From NCBI RefSeq assembly GCF_001634365.1, contig NZ_CP014578.1:3782001-3846000 (forward strand): a stretch of DNA of 64,000 nucleotides. Reading direction: 5' to 3'. The stretch's first letter is position 1. Each line of letters opens with the position of its first letter. The stretch comes from Paraburkholderia phytofirmans OLGA172. Lineage in GTDB: Bacteria; Pseudomonadota; Gammaproteobacteria; Burkholderiales; Burkholderiaceae. The notes beneath the pieces are model-generated. The model was not told the origin of the DNA. It was given only the letters and a program-made list of their open reading frames with translations, and searched no databases. Positions 19,178 to 27,963 of this stretch are shown one piece after another. The translations under genes were made by a program, and so were the position numbers.

Positions 19178-20161
19178 TTAATTTGATAGATCAACAGCAA
19201 GTCGAAATCCGATAGCACTATCACGCGTTTCGGTCTTATATGCGTGTCGAACGGATGAGCGAACGCCAATCGGAATCGTTGCCCAACTGGCCCCTCGCGC
19301 TGTCTTCTTTGAACAATCCGGAAAATGAAAATCCTCTGGATCATTTGAGTAGGTAAATTGGAAACAATCGGAAACCCACTGATACGCGTTGCCGAGCATG
19401 TCGTACAAACCCCATGGGTTTGGCCTGAACGATCCGACCGGCGAAGTTTCGACGTATCCGTCTTCGCAATCTACGTAGGCGGCCGCTGGGTCTAGATCTC
19501 GCGCGGACACATCTCTTGCATTTTCATATGCGCATTGCTCAGAACGCTTACCATCCCAATATGAACGGGTAACCGTACCGGCACGCGCCGCATACTCCCA
19601 CTCGGCCTCGGTCGGCAGCCGGTATTTTCTAGCCTTGCCAGCGGGCAATTTTGAATTCAGCCACGCGATAAACTTCTGCGCGTCCGCCCATGAAACACAG
19701 ACAACCGGATCATCATCACTCTGGCTGAACCCCGGATCTTTCCAGTCCGCACGGGAGTTAGGCCACCATCCCTCGCCGTTGTAAACAGAACATCCCCTAC
19801 CATCAAATTCGGTCTCTTTTGCGAAAATCGAAAACTGTTTCCTCGTCACGTCGAATTTAGCAATACCAAATGACTTGACAGACACGGAATGCTGCGGAGT
19901 TTCGTCCTCGTACATCGATGCATAATTCTTTTCACCCTCGAAGTCTTCCTTCCTCGCGCCCATCATGTATTCACCAGCCGGAATAACAACCATCTCAGAG
20001 CAGACGTCACAGTCCTTAAAATGCTTCAACGCATTAAGGGCTTCTTTCCCCTCAGATGTCACGGAAATCAGGCAGAATGCCACTGGCAAAATAATTTTCC
20101 ATAAGCCCGGCATCGACACTCTCAAGCGGCAAAGCGCATGAAACATCAAATATTTTTTCAT
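19178..20161 (-). CDS. Exported SUMF1/formylglycine-generating-enzyme-like protein, copy 2, lacking the catalytic cysteines
   Basis: 327 residues with an N-terminal signal sequence (MPGLWKIILPVAFCLISVTS, starting at residue 17; that ATG is an alternative start). The rest is the SUMF1/FGE-sulfatase fold: EMVVIPAGEYMMGARKEDFE, VKSFGIAKFDVTRKQFSIFA, VVCVSWADAQKFIAWLNSK, YRLPTEAEWEYAARAGTV, NPWGLYDMLGNAYQW and GFRLAV. In true FGE the two copper-binding Cys lie after the GGSW motif; here that stretch reads GASWATIPIGVRSS with none, so formylglycine formation is unlikely. Other Cys pairs (CDVC, CFQF, DCSKK) may form disulfides in the periplasm. Tandem paralog of the gene at 20248. Such proteins sit beside secreted toxins in some proteobacteria; an immunity or accessory role is a guess. 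Confidence 0.82.
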   Translation of the reverse strand: MKKYLMFHALCRLRVSMPGLWKIILPVAFCLISVTSEGKEALNALKHFKDCDVCSEMVVIPAGEYMMGARKEDFEGEKNYASMYEDETPQHSVSVKSFGIAKFDVTRKQFSIFAKETEFDGRGCSVYNGEGWWPNSRADWKDPGFSQSDDDPVVCVSWADAQKFIAWLNSKLPAGKARKYRLPTEAEWEYAARAGTVTRSYWDGKRSEQCAYENARDVSARDLDPAAAYVDCEDGYVETSPVGSFRPNPWGLYDMLGNAYQWVSDCFQFTYSNDPEDFHFPDCSKKTARGASWATIPIGVRSSVRHAYKTETRDSAIGFRLAVDLSN

Positions 20162-20247
20162 TCCAGTTCTTCCAAAAACTGCAGTCCTACAGTGTCCGCA
20201 TTCGATTTAGACTACCGTTACTCCATTCACGGTCACCACTTGATCAA

Positions 20248-21273
20248 CTACCTTGATAGATCAACAGCAAGTCGAAATCCAATAGTGCTCCGACGCGCCT
20301 CTGTCTTATACGCAATTCGGTTCGCCGCGCGAACGCCGATGGGAATCGTCGCCCAACTGCCTCCCCGCGCTGTCTTCATTGAACAATCCGGAAAATGGAA
20401 ATCTTCTGGATCAGTTGAATAGGTAAATTGCGAACAATCGAAAACCCACTGATAGGCGTTACCAAGCATGTCGTACAGGCCCCATGGGTTCGGCCGGAAT
20501 GATCCAACCGGCGATGTTTCTATGTATCCGTCCTTGCAATCTACGTATGGCGCAGTGGGGTCCAGATCTCGTGCGGACACGTCTCGTGTATTCTCATACG
20601 CGCATTGTTCTGAACGCTTATCACCCCAATAAGTACGGGCGACCGTGCCGGCGCGCGCGGCATATTCCCACTTGGCCTCGGTCGGCAACCGATGTTTTCC
20701 GGCCTTGCCATCGGGTGTTTTAGAATTCAACCATACGATAAATTTCTGAGCATCCGCCCAGGAAACACAGACAACCGGATCATCATCGCTCTGGCTGAAC
20801 CCAGGATTCTTCCAGTCCGCGTGGGAGTCGAACACCCACCATCTTCCGTTATAAGTTGTGCAGCCCCTGCCATCAAATGCGGTTTCGTTTGAGAATATCG
20901 AAAATTGCTTCCTCGTCACATCGAACTTCGCGAAGCCAAATGATTTAACGGACACCGGATGACGCGACGTTTCGTCCCTGTACATCGATGCATAATTCTT
21001 TTCACCCTCTAAGTCCTCCTCCCTGGCGCCCATCATGTATTCGCCAGCCGGGATAACAACCATCTCCGAGCAGACGTCACAGCCCTTAAAATGCCTTAAC
21101 GCATTAATGGCTTCTTTCCCCTCAGATGTCACAGAAACCAGACAGAATGCCACCGGCAATAAAATTCTCCACAAACGCGGCATCGATACCATCAGGCTGC
21201 AAAGTTCAGGAAATGCCAGCTTCTCTTTGATTCTGTCTTTTACAAACCAAACACCTGCGCACGCCGCTTGCAT
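20248..21273 (-). CDS. Exported SUMF1/formylglycine-generating-enzyme-like protein, copy 1, lacking the catalytic cysteines
   Basis: 341 residues as opened, but the likely start is the ATG pair inside MVSMPRLWRILLPVAFCLVS (about 21183-21192), giving a signal peptide identical in style to copy 2. The two copies share long near-identical stretches (SEGKEAINALRHFKGCDVCS, EMVVIPAGEYMMGA, GLYDMLGNAYQWV), so they arose by tandem duplication. The segment after the active-site GGSW reads ATIPIGVRAANR and has no Cys. First gene of a minus-strand row: copy 1, copy 2, toxin-like gene. Its base composition is clearly lower in GC than murJ or argG, suggesting transfer. Confidence 0.82.
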   Translation of the reverse strand: MQAACAGVWFVKDRIKEKLAFPELCSLMVSMPRLWRILLPVAFCLVSVTSEGKEAINALRHFKGCDVCSEMVVIPAGEYMMGAREEDLEGEKNYASMYRDETSRHPVSVKSFGFAKFDVTRKQFSIFSNETAFDGRGCTTYNGRWWVFDSHADWKNPGFSQSDDDPVVCVSWADAQKFIVWLNSKTPDGKAGKHRLPTEAKWEYAARAGTVARTYWGDKRSEQCAYENTRDVSARDLDPTAPYVDCKDGYIETSPVGSFRPNPWGLYDMLGNAYQWVFDCSQFTYSTDPEDFHFPDCSMKTARGGSWATIPIGVRAANRIAYKTEARRSTIGFRLAVDLSR

Positions 21274-21563
21274 ATACAGACCTTTTATTTCTGGACAGGT
21301 GTGTCTTGATCCCGACTCAGAGTTGATGTTAGTTCTTATCCTCTTGCATTCTGAAACACAATCTGGACTTTCAATCGCTCAATTAGCGAACTAGATAGGC
21401 TTGAGAAACTCTGCGACACAAGAATATGTGTGGAAATCGCCAGAATCTCCTCTTGTATAGATCGCTTGGGTTGCGACCCTTTTACTGATTTGTTGATTTT
21501 ATTTACGATCAGTGGCGCCTCTATCGGACAAATCCGAAAAATGCATTGCGCGCAAGGCCATCC
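21274..21563. other. AT-richer gap between SUMF1-like copy 1 and the ISAs1 element
   Basis: 290 bases with no gene. It should contain the promoter of the minus-strand SUMF1-like row. The last ten bases (21554-21563) are the left target-site duplication of the IS. Confidence 0.5.
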
Positions 21564-22802
21564 CAGGGCGATTGCACGAAACGTTACAGAGGGTTGCGAA
21601 ATGCTTGTGAGCCCGGTTGAAAGCGCGTTTACGCCAGCTTTTGTGCCCGGGAAAAGCGATGCAGGAAGACGTGCTCAGTATCGAAGAGGCGTTTGGCGAT
21701 TTGCGCGATCCGCGCAGCCGCACGCCGGCCCATGATCCGACTGAGATGCTGGTGGTGGCGCTGTGTGCAGTCCTGTCGGGCGCCGATAGCTGGGTGGCGA
21801 TCCAGACGTGGGCCGAGGCGAAGCTGGAGTGGCTGCGACGCTACCTGCCGCTGGTCAACGGCATCCCGTCGCACGATACATTTGGGCGCGTATTTGCCGC
21901 GCTCGACGCGCAGCAGTTCGAAGCCTGCTTCATACGCTGGACTGCACATCTGTGCCCGGCACTGGTCGATCAGGTGGTGGCCATTGATGGCAAGACCGTG
22001 CGCGGCTCGCATCGTGGCCAGGAGCGCGCGCTTCACCTGGTGTCGGCCTACGGCAGTGGCCTGGGTATGGCGCTGGGACAGGTGCGCACGGCGGACAAAA
22101 GCAACGAGATCACGGCAATTCCGGAGTTGCTCGATGCGCTGCTGCTCAAGGGTGCGATCGTGACGATCGACGCGATGGGTTGCCAGCAACGCATTGCCGG
22201 GAAAATTATCGAGGCGCAGGCCGACTACGTGCTGGCGGTTAAGGACAACCAGCGGGCACTTGCGCGCCTGGTGCGTGGCGTCTTTGATTCATTGGAGCGC
22301 TGCCCAGAACTGCACGCGGGCACGTTTGACGAATACCGCGAGATCGACAAGGATCACGGCCGTATCGAGACACGGCGTTGCGTGGCCCAGGATATCTCCT
22401 CGCGCTGGCCCGGCAAGGTGGACGGGCGCTGGCCGGCACTGCGCTCGGTGGTCATGGTCGAGGCGACGCGCGAAATCGCCGGGGTCGCCTCGACGCAGCG
22501 CCGCTATTACATCAGTAGCCTGCCCGCTGACGCCTGCCGCATCGCTCATGCAGTACGTTCTCACTGGCGCATCGAAAACAACATGCACTGGGTGCTGGAC
22601 ATGGCCTTTGGCGAAGATCAATGCCGCGTGAGAGTTGAAAATGCAGCGCAGAACTTTGCGATCCTGCGTCGCATCACCATGAACCTGCTCAAGCGCGATA
22701 CGAAAACCAAGGTCGGGCTGAAGATACGCCGCCTCAAGGCCGGTGCCAACGATCAATACCGAGCCAGCCTGCTGGGCCTATGAGCTTCATGCAATCGCCC
22801 TG
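21564..22802 (+). mobile_element. ISAs1-family insertion sequence, intact ends and target duplication
   Basis: 1,239 bases. Terminal inverted repeats CAGGGCGATTGCACGAA (21564-21580) and TTCATGCAATCGCCCTG (22786-22802) match in all but one base. The element is flanked by a perfect 10-bp direct repeat AAGGCCATCC (21554-21563 and 22803-22812), the target-site duplication. With an intact transposase this looks like a recent insertion. Confidence 0.93.
21659..22783 (+). CDS. ISAs1-family transposase
   Basis: 374 residues from ATG 21659 (ribosome site GGAAAAG); the frame is open from 21617. DDE transposase of the ISAs1 family: N-terminal FGDLRDPRSRTPAHDPTEML, VVALCAVLSGADSW, then DQVVAIDGKTVRGSHRG (first Asp), VTIDAMGCQQRIAGKI (second Asp), DYVLAVKDNQ, and SHWRIENNMHWVLDMAFGED (Glu). 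Full length with no disruption, so probably active. Confidence 0.95.
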   Translation: MQEDVLSIEEAFGDLRDPRSRTPAHDPTEMLVVALCAVLSGADSWVAIQTWAEAKLEWLRRYLPLVNGIPSHDTFGRVFAALDAQQFEACFIRWTAHLCPALVDQVVAIDGKTVRGSHRGQERALHLVSAYGSGLGMALGQVRTADKSNEITAIPELLDALLLKGAIVTIDAMGCQQRIAGKIIEAQADYVLAVKDNQRALARLVRGVFDSLERCPELHAGTFDEYREIDKDHGRIETRRCVAQDISSRWPGKVDGRWPALRSVVMVEATREIAGVASTQRRYYISSLPADACRIAHAVRSHWRIENNMHWVLDMAFGEDQCRVRVENAAQNFAILRRITMNLLKRDTKTKVGLKIRRLKAGANDQYRASLLGL

Positions 22803-23160
22803 AAGGCCATCCGGACAGTCACCCATGCCGGTGGTTGAGGGGAATCATGTTGAGGAGAGGGGCATCCGAATGTCTGTCGGCGGCGTGGTTACGGTCGACA
22901 CCCGTAACGCAATCAGGCGCCCCATTAACGCGAAGAGTAAATCGCGGCCAAGCGGAATTGAGTGGCACGGCGAATGCGGTGCCAGTGCTGAACGGCCGAA
23001 CGATCCGCATAGCCGGCTATCCCACCGCAAAGCGCGCCGAATGCGAATACTTCCAAAGAAACGGGCGACGTGGAATTTTTGCTGCTACCTCCAGCACAGT
23101 GTGAATACTGCGCCGTCACCCAGAACCGCTGTTGAATGCGGCAACCGGCAGCGCCGCTCC
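22803..23160. other. 358-base gap between the IS and the DUF3579 gene
   Basis: Begins with the right target duplication (22803-22812). Several short readings exist on both strands but none looks like a protein family. Probably the decayed outer edge of the islet inserted between rpsT and DUF3579. Confidence 0.45.
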
Positions 23161-23505
23161 TTAGCGCGCGCTCCTGGCTTGCTGCGTGGCGTACTCGGGA
23201 GGCAACTCACACGCCTCAGTCACGAGGAGATCATTGTCTTTCGCAAAGTTGAGAACGAAATCGAAGGCCATCGGCTCGATGTCGCGCAAGCGCGAATCGA
23301 GAATCACGCATTTGAGGCCACCGATAATGGTGGGCCGGACGTACAAGGAGTATTGCAGGTAAGCGTTCGGTCCCTTGCCGCCCGGGCTGGGACCGAAGCA
23401 TGCCATTACGCCTGCGAGCCGCTCCGACCAATCACTCGGCCGAAATTTTTTCCCGGTCGACGTGATGCCTTGAATGAAATATTCGGTTGGAGCTGCTTCG
23501 GCCAT
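23161..23505 (-). CDS. DUF3579 domain-containing protein
   Basis: 114 residues from ATG 23505 (MAEAAPTEYFIQGITSTGKK). Conserved signature FRPSDWSERLAGVMACFGP, YSPYV-type stretch YLQYSLYVRPTIIGGLKCVI, DIEPMAFDFVLNFAKDNDL. A small cytoplasmic protein of unknown function, widespread in Burkholderiales, usually found between rpsT and argF, where it also lies here after the islet is subtracted. Longer readings upstream lack similarity. Confidence 0.88.
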   Translation of the reverse strand: MAEAAPTEYFIQGITSTGKKFRPSDWSERLAGVMACFGPSPGGKGPNAYLQYSLYVRPTIIGGLKCVILDSRLRDIEPMAFDFVLNFAKDNDLLVTEACELPPEYATQQARSAR

Positions 23506-23975
23506 GTAGGAATACCTGTGTGACTGCCCAGCGGGATGACGGCAAAGCTGACTGCAAAACGGCTTTGGGATGCCTGACACATCGGCCACGCCTGAATGGC
23601 GAGCGGTGCCGCCAGAAACCGCGAAGGGCCGCACAAGCCGCCTCGGCGCTCATCATGACGGCGCACCACGAGGAAACTTTCCGGAGCGCGCAAGCCGTGT
23701 CCCGCAAGCTCAATACCGGCCTGCCAAGCTTAGGGATAACCGGCAGATTATAGCGCAGCGGACCCTTTCCCGCAGCGCACACAAGCCTCGTTTGAGGGTT
23801 TCGAAAGGCTTTCAGACAGCTTGCCCAGCCTTTTGGCCGACTCGTCAAACGGGGCGAAATCCTTTATGCTGCATTGAGTTGTGCGACACGCATGCTCGTG
23901 TCCGTTAGCCCACGTTACGGGCATCGACCGCAGTAGATGTGCTTTAGGCCCCTAGGGGCAATTTCTAGTAGCTGA
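23506..23975. other. 470-base divergent region DUF3579 / argF leader (5' exon of the group II intron)
   Basis: No gene. It should hold the argF promoter, but no clean -35/-10 pair could be fixed by eye (TTTATGCT near 23863 is a candidate -10 area). A hairpin GACACG-CATGCT-CGTGTC lies at 23885-23902 and a perfect palindrome GCCCCTAGGGGC at 23948-23959, just before the likely intron start. Confidence 0.5.
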
Positions 23976-24782
23976 GTGTGTGGTCCTTCGGGACTACGCC
24001 CCATATTTGTGAAGCGTGACCCGGGCATTTCCAGCCGGAGGATCGCATTGTATTGACCTGATTACCGTCAGGTCCCGCCCAGTCAGCGGCTTCATCCCCG
24101 CCGACAAGGCGGGATGTCGTGTGCAATTCCTGTGCTTTCAACGGCAACGGATTCGCAAGCCGATACGAGCGAAAGCTCGGTGTGTCATTGTTTTGCCTCG
24201 TCTGAGTCCGGGTGAGGAAGTGAACCTGCTGTACGACCAGCAGTAGCCTAGGAAGACATGCGTCACTGGCAACGGTGGGGTGTGAAGCTCTTCTGACAAT
24301 GTAGCCCCCGGATGTTTCGGGCAGGTCTTTTCCGTGAGGGATCGACTTGGAGACTCCTAGCAGCGATGGGGTTGAGGAGCTAGGCTGACTGATAAGGTTA
24401 ACAGATGTGAACTGCTGATAAACCTCGTAAGCAGCGTTGTGCCTAAGCTGCTATCAGGCACTGACCAAAAGGTATGTGGTCGGATAACCCGTTGACTCAT
24501 CGGGTTACGTCGTCGTGACGACCACCGGGGAATAGGCAGAACCTAAGTCAGTCGTGTGACATGCCGGGAACGTGGTAAGCCTGTATGGTTGCCAGCGCAG
24601 TTGGCTGGCAGGCGAACCGTAAGGGACGCTGTTGATTGTGCAGGTATGGGAGGACGGAGAAAGCGAATGCCGGGCTGTAACGGTCCGGATAGGGGTTGAG
24701 ACATTACCTCACGCGATAAGCGGGCAGACTTCCGTCTGGTCTACCGTCGCAAGACGGCTGACTACCCTCTGTAACTTGGTTA

Positions 24783-24890
24783 GATACGGGTGCATGCGCC
24801 CGTATTGAGGTGTTTGTCCGAGATATGGGTGCATGCGCTCATATTGAGGTGTCTGTTGTTCCCCAGCGGGGTGTGTCTTCCCCGCTGGGG
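24783..24890 (+). repeat. Two covarying tandem hairpins plus a GC hairpin ahead of the intron ORF
   Basis: Two 35-base repeats with 39-base period (24783-24817 and 24822-24856). Each folds as a hairpin: ATACGGG/CCCGTAT in copy 1, ATATGGG/CTCATAT in copy 2, where C-G became U-A and a G-C became G-U, so pairing is kept. Next is an 11-bp perfect stem CCCCAGCGGGG/CCCCGCTGGGG (24861-24871, 24880-24890) about 46 bases before the RT start codon. Confidence 0.75.
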
Positions 24891-24936
24891 GAGATGCGCC
24901 TTCTGCCGGGGATCTAATCCAAGGTAGGAGAGCAGC

Positions 24937-26637
24937 ATGAAAGTATCTGGTCGAAAGACTGGATCTGCGCTTTCCCACGCGCCGGACAGCTGGTACGCCG
25001 TAGATTGGCGTCGGGTTGAGCGGAACGTGAGAGGGATGCAGATTCGAATTGCGAAGGCGACGCGGGAAGGCAAATGGCGCAGGGTGAAAGCCCTGCAACG
25101 GATGCTGACCCGCACGTTGTCCGCGAAGTTGTATGCGGTACGACGTGTTACGCAGAACCAGGGTGCGCGAACGGCTGGAGTCGATCGCGAGCTATGGGAT
25201 TCGCCTGAAAGCCGGTGGGAAGCCATCGGCAGGTTGAAGCGGCGCGGATACAGGCCTCTGCCATTACGGAGAGTCTTTATCCCCAAGGCCAATGGGAAGG
25301 AACGCCCGCTGGGCATTCCGACCATGCGGGACAGGGCGATGCAAGCTCTGTATCTGCTGGCATTGGAGCCAGTGTCGGAATCGACGAGCGACCCGAATTC
25401 GTATGGATTCAGGCTAAACCGCTCGACGGCTGACGCCATGTCCCAGATTTTTCTCCTCACGTGCCGCAGCGTTTCGTCGCAATGGGTACTGGAGGCGGAT
25501 ATCAAGGGCTGCTTTGACCACATCAACCATGAGTGGCTGGAAAACAATGTCCCGATGGACAGGGAAATTCTCCGCAAGTGGTTGAAGGCTGGCCTGATTT
25601 ACAAGGGGCAGCTACAGGCGACTGAGGCCGGTACGCCGCAGGGAGGGATCATCTCCCCGACGTTGGCTAATGTGACGCTGAACGGGCTGGAACGGGAACT
25701 GATTGCGCACCTCGTTGCGAAATTTGGGGTCGCGAAGGCCAAGAAGCTGAAAGTGAATGTGGTGCGGTACGCGGATGACTTCGTGATTACCGGCGACTCG
25801 CAAGAGGTGCTGAAAAGCGAAGTCCGCCCTTGGGTGGAGGCATTCCTCGCAGTTCGAGGTCTGCAATTGTCCGAGGAGAAAACGCGGGTCACGCACATTG
25901 ACCACGGCTTCGACTTCCTTGGGTGGAATTTCCGGAAGTATTCGGGAACGCTGCTCATCAAGCCAAGCAAGAAAAACGCGCAAGCGTTCTATCGCAAGGT
26001 GGTGGAAACGATCAGCGGTAACAAGACGGTGAAGCAGGAGGACCTGATCCGGCTGCTGAACCCGATGCTACGAGGCTGGGCGCAGTATCACAGTCCCGTG
26101 GTTGCCAAGCAGGCGTACACACGCATGGAGTATCTGGTCTATCAGAGGCTCTGGCGATGGTCGAAGCGGAGGCATCCAAACAAGAACGCCGACTGGGTGA
26201 GAAAGAAGTACTTTCACACTGTGGGTGAGCGGAATTGGGTGTTTGGCGCTCCCGTGGTACGGGACGATGGCAGCAAAGGGTTGCTGGAGTTGTACCAAAT
26301 TAGCGGTACGACTATCAGGCGCCACAAGAAGATCAAGGGAGATTTCACCCCCTTTGATCCCATGTGGGAGCAATATGGCGAGCAGTTGCGGCAGGAGCGC
26401 CTGTGGGAATCAATGCGTTACCGCAAGCAATGGGCGAGCTTGTACATGTCGCAGAGCGGGCTTTGTGCGCACTGCGGCTGTCCCTTGACGGACGAAACGG
26501 GTTGGCACGATCATCATCTGGAATATCGGATGCATGGCGGGTCAGATGGTTTGTCTAACCGGGTTTTGCTTCACCCACACTGTCACCAGCAGGTACACGT
26601 TGGTAATATTGCAGTAGCTAAGCCGGTCTTATCGTAG
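24937..26637 (+). CDS. ltrA: Group II intron-encoded reverse transcriptase/maturase with HNH endonuclease domain
   Basis: 566 residues. Helps the intron RNA fold and splice, and copies it into new DNA sites. Reverse transcriptase about 75-340: VFIPKANGKERPLGIPTMRD, DPNSYGFRLNRSTADAM, VLEADIKGCFDHINHEWL, AGTPQGGIISPTLAN and the catalytic YADD at 278-281. Maturase X domain about 370-470 (LNPMLRGWAQYHSPV, YQRLWRWSKRRHPNKN). HNH domain 510-553: CAHCG, WHDHHLEYRMHGGSDGLSN, HPHCHQQVH, with all expected Cys and His. Intact, hence the intron is probably splicing- and mobility-competent. Ribosome site GTAGGAGAG before the ATG. Confidence 0.95.
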   Translation: MKVSGRKTGSALSHAPDSWYAVDWRRVERNVRGMQIRIAKATREGKWRRVKALQRMLTRTLSAKLYAVRRVTQNQGARTAGVDRELWDSPESRWEAIGRLKRRGYRPLPLRRVFIPKANGKERPLGIPTMRDRAMQALYLLALEPVSESTSDPNSYGFRLNRSTADAMSQIFLLTCRSVSSQWVLEADIKGCFDHINHEWLENNVPMDREILRKWLKAGLIYKGQLQATEAGTPQGGIISPTLANVTLNGLERELIAHLVAKFGVAKAKKLKVNVVRYADDFVITGDSQEVLKSEVRPWVEAFLAVRGLQLSEEKTRVTHIDHGFDFLGWNFRKYSGTLLIKPSKKNAQAFYRKVVETISGNKTVKQEDLIRLLNPMLRGWAQYHSPVVAKQAYTRMEYLVYQRLWRWSKRRHPNKNADWVRKKYFHTVGERNWVFGAPVVRDDGSKGLLELYQISGTTIRRHKKIKGDFTPFDPMWEQYGEQLRQERLWESMRYRKQWASLYMSQSGLCAHCGCPLTDETGWHDHHLEYRMHGGSDGLSNRVLLHPHCHQQVHVGNIAVAKPVLS

Positions 26638-26795
26638 ATAGGACTCTGTTTGTAGGCTCGAGCTGTATGCGGTGAAAGCCGCACGTACAGTTCCTAGGGG
26701 GCTCCTCTTCCGTAAGGAAGGGGGGCTACCCTCCACCACAAACGACGGCGGCGCCGTCCGGCAATCCTGCCGGGTGAGACCGCCGTATTTGTTTC

Positions 26796-27725
26796 ATGAC
26801 CGCCAAGAAAATTCGCCACTACCTGCAGTTCAAGGATTTCTCGCTGGAAGACTACGAGTACGTGCTGGAACGCGCGCGCATTCTGAAACGCAAATTCAAG
26901 AACTACGAGACCTACCACCCGCTGCACGACCGCACGCTGGCGATGATCTTCGAGAAAAACTCCACGCGCACGCGCCTGTCGTTCGAAGCCGGCATCTTCC
27001 AGCTGGGCGGCCACGCCGTCTTCATGAGCACGCGCGACACGCAGCTCGGCCGCGGCGAGCCGATCGAAGACGCAGCGCAAGTGATCTCGCGCATGGTCGA
27101 CATCATCATGATCCGCACGTTCGGCCAGGACATCCTCGAGCGCTTCGCCGAGAATTCGCGCGTGCCGGTGATCAACGGGTTGACCAACGAATATCACCCT
27201 TGCCAGGTGTTGGCGGACATCTTCACGTACTTCGAGCATCGCGGTCCGATTCGCGGCAAGACGGTCGCGTGGGTCGGCGACGCGAACAACATGCTGTACA
27301 CGTGGATCGAAGCCGCCCAGATTCTCGGTTTCAAGCTGCGCCTGTCCACACCGCCGGGCTACACGCTCGACCACGCCATGGTCGCTGCTGAAAGCGCACC
27401 GTTCTATCAGGAATTCGACGACCCGAACGAAGCCTGCACGGGCGCCGATCTGGTCACCACGGACGTATGGACCAGCATGGGCTTCGAGGCCGAAAACGAA
27501 GCCCGCAAGAAAGCCTTCGCGGACTGGTGCGTAGACGCCGATATGATGGCGCTCGCCAATTCTGATGCACTGTTCATGCACTGCCTGCCGGCCCACCGCG
27601 GCGAGGAAGTCAGCGCGGAAGTGATCGACGGCCCGCAAAGCGTTGTGTGGGACGAAGCGGAAAATCGGCTGCACGTGCAAAAGGCGTTAATGGAATATCT
27701 GCTGCTCGGCAAGCTCAATCACTGA
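26796..27725 (+). CDS. argF: Ornithine carbamoyltransferase (anabolic)
   Basis: 309 residues. Makes citrulline from ornithine and carbamoyl phosphate in arginine synthesis. Carbamoyl-phosphate loop FEKNSTRTRLSFEAGI (about 50-65), MVDIIMIRTFGQDILERFAE, NGLTNEYHPCQVLAD, and the ornithine loop LFMHCLPAHRGEEVSAEV near 250-267 are all present. The ribosome site before ATG 26796 is weak. A group II intron lies immediately upstream in the same direction, so the argF transcript from the ancestral promoter must be spliced or read from inside the intron. argG follows after 238 bases. Confidence 0.97.
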   Translation: MTAKKIRHYLQFKDFSLEDYEYVLERARILKRKFKNYETYHPLHDRTLAMIFEKNSTRTRLSFEAGIFQLGGHAVFMSTRDTQLGRGEPIEDAAQVISRMVDIIMIRTFGQDILERFAENSRVPVINGLTNEYHPCQVLADIFTYFEHRGPIRGKTVAWVGDANNMLYTWIEAAQILGFKLRLSTPPGYTLDHAMVAAESAPFYQEFDDPNEACTGADLVTTDVWTSMGFEAENEARKKAFADWCVDADMMALANSDALFMHCLPAHRGEEVSAEVIDGPQSVVWDEAENRLHVQKALMEYLLLGKLNH

Positions 27726-27963
27726 GCGAGTTGCTACACAGCACCTGCGTGAAGCGTGACGGGGCCTTGAATACGAGGCAAGGCATCCACGTTTAACGCC
27801 ACGCATCGAGCCGGCGTCCGCGAATGCAAACGGAACCGGCTCACCCACCGCACTGCCCCAAAAACGCAGGGAAGCGGCGGTTTAGTGTCAAAATAGTGGT
27901 TTCCCGCGCTCCGGAACCGCCGGCGCGCCTTGTTTTCCAGCTTTCTCCAGCTACGAGTTCACC

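Larger units (their letters stand above)
23976..26736 (+). mobile_element. Group II intron with RT-maturase-HNH protein, in the leader of argF
   Basis: Same strand as argF and ending about 60 bases before its start codon. Domain V is clear at 26660-26693 (GAGCTGTATGCGGTGAAAGC, then CGCACGTACAGTTC). Domain VI follows (26695-26736) with stem AGGGGG/CCCTCC, a GTAA loop and a bulged A at 26728, eight bases before a 3' end AC at 26736. The 5' end is less sure: GTGTG at 23976 fits the GUGYG rule. About 180 bases on, CGCAAGCCGATACG (24153-24166) resembles the domain I motif GCGAAAGCTGATACGG of the lactococcal LtrB intron. The open frame at 24937 sits in domain IV. Size about 2.76 kb. Confidence 0.85.

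Noticed and set aside
23881..23885. GTGCG as the 5' end of the group II intron
   Set aside because: It would make domains I-III about 1,050 bases; GTGTG at 23976 gives a better distance to the recognisable domain I motif. Not excluded outright.
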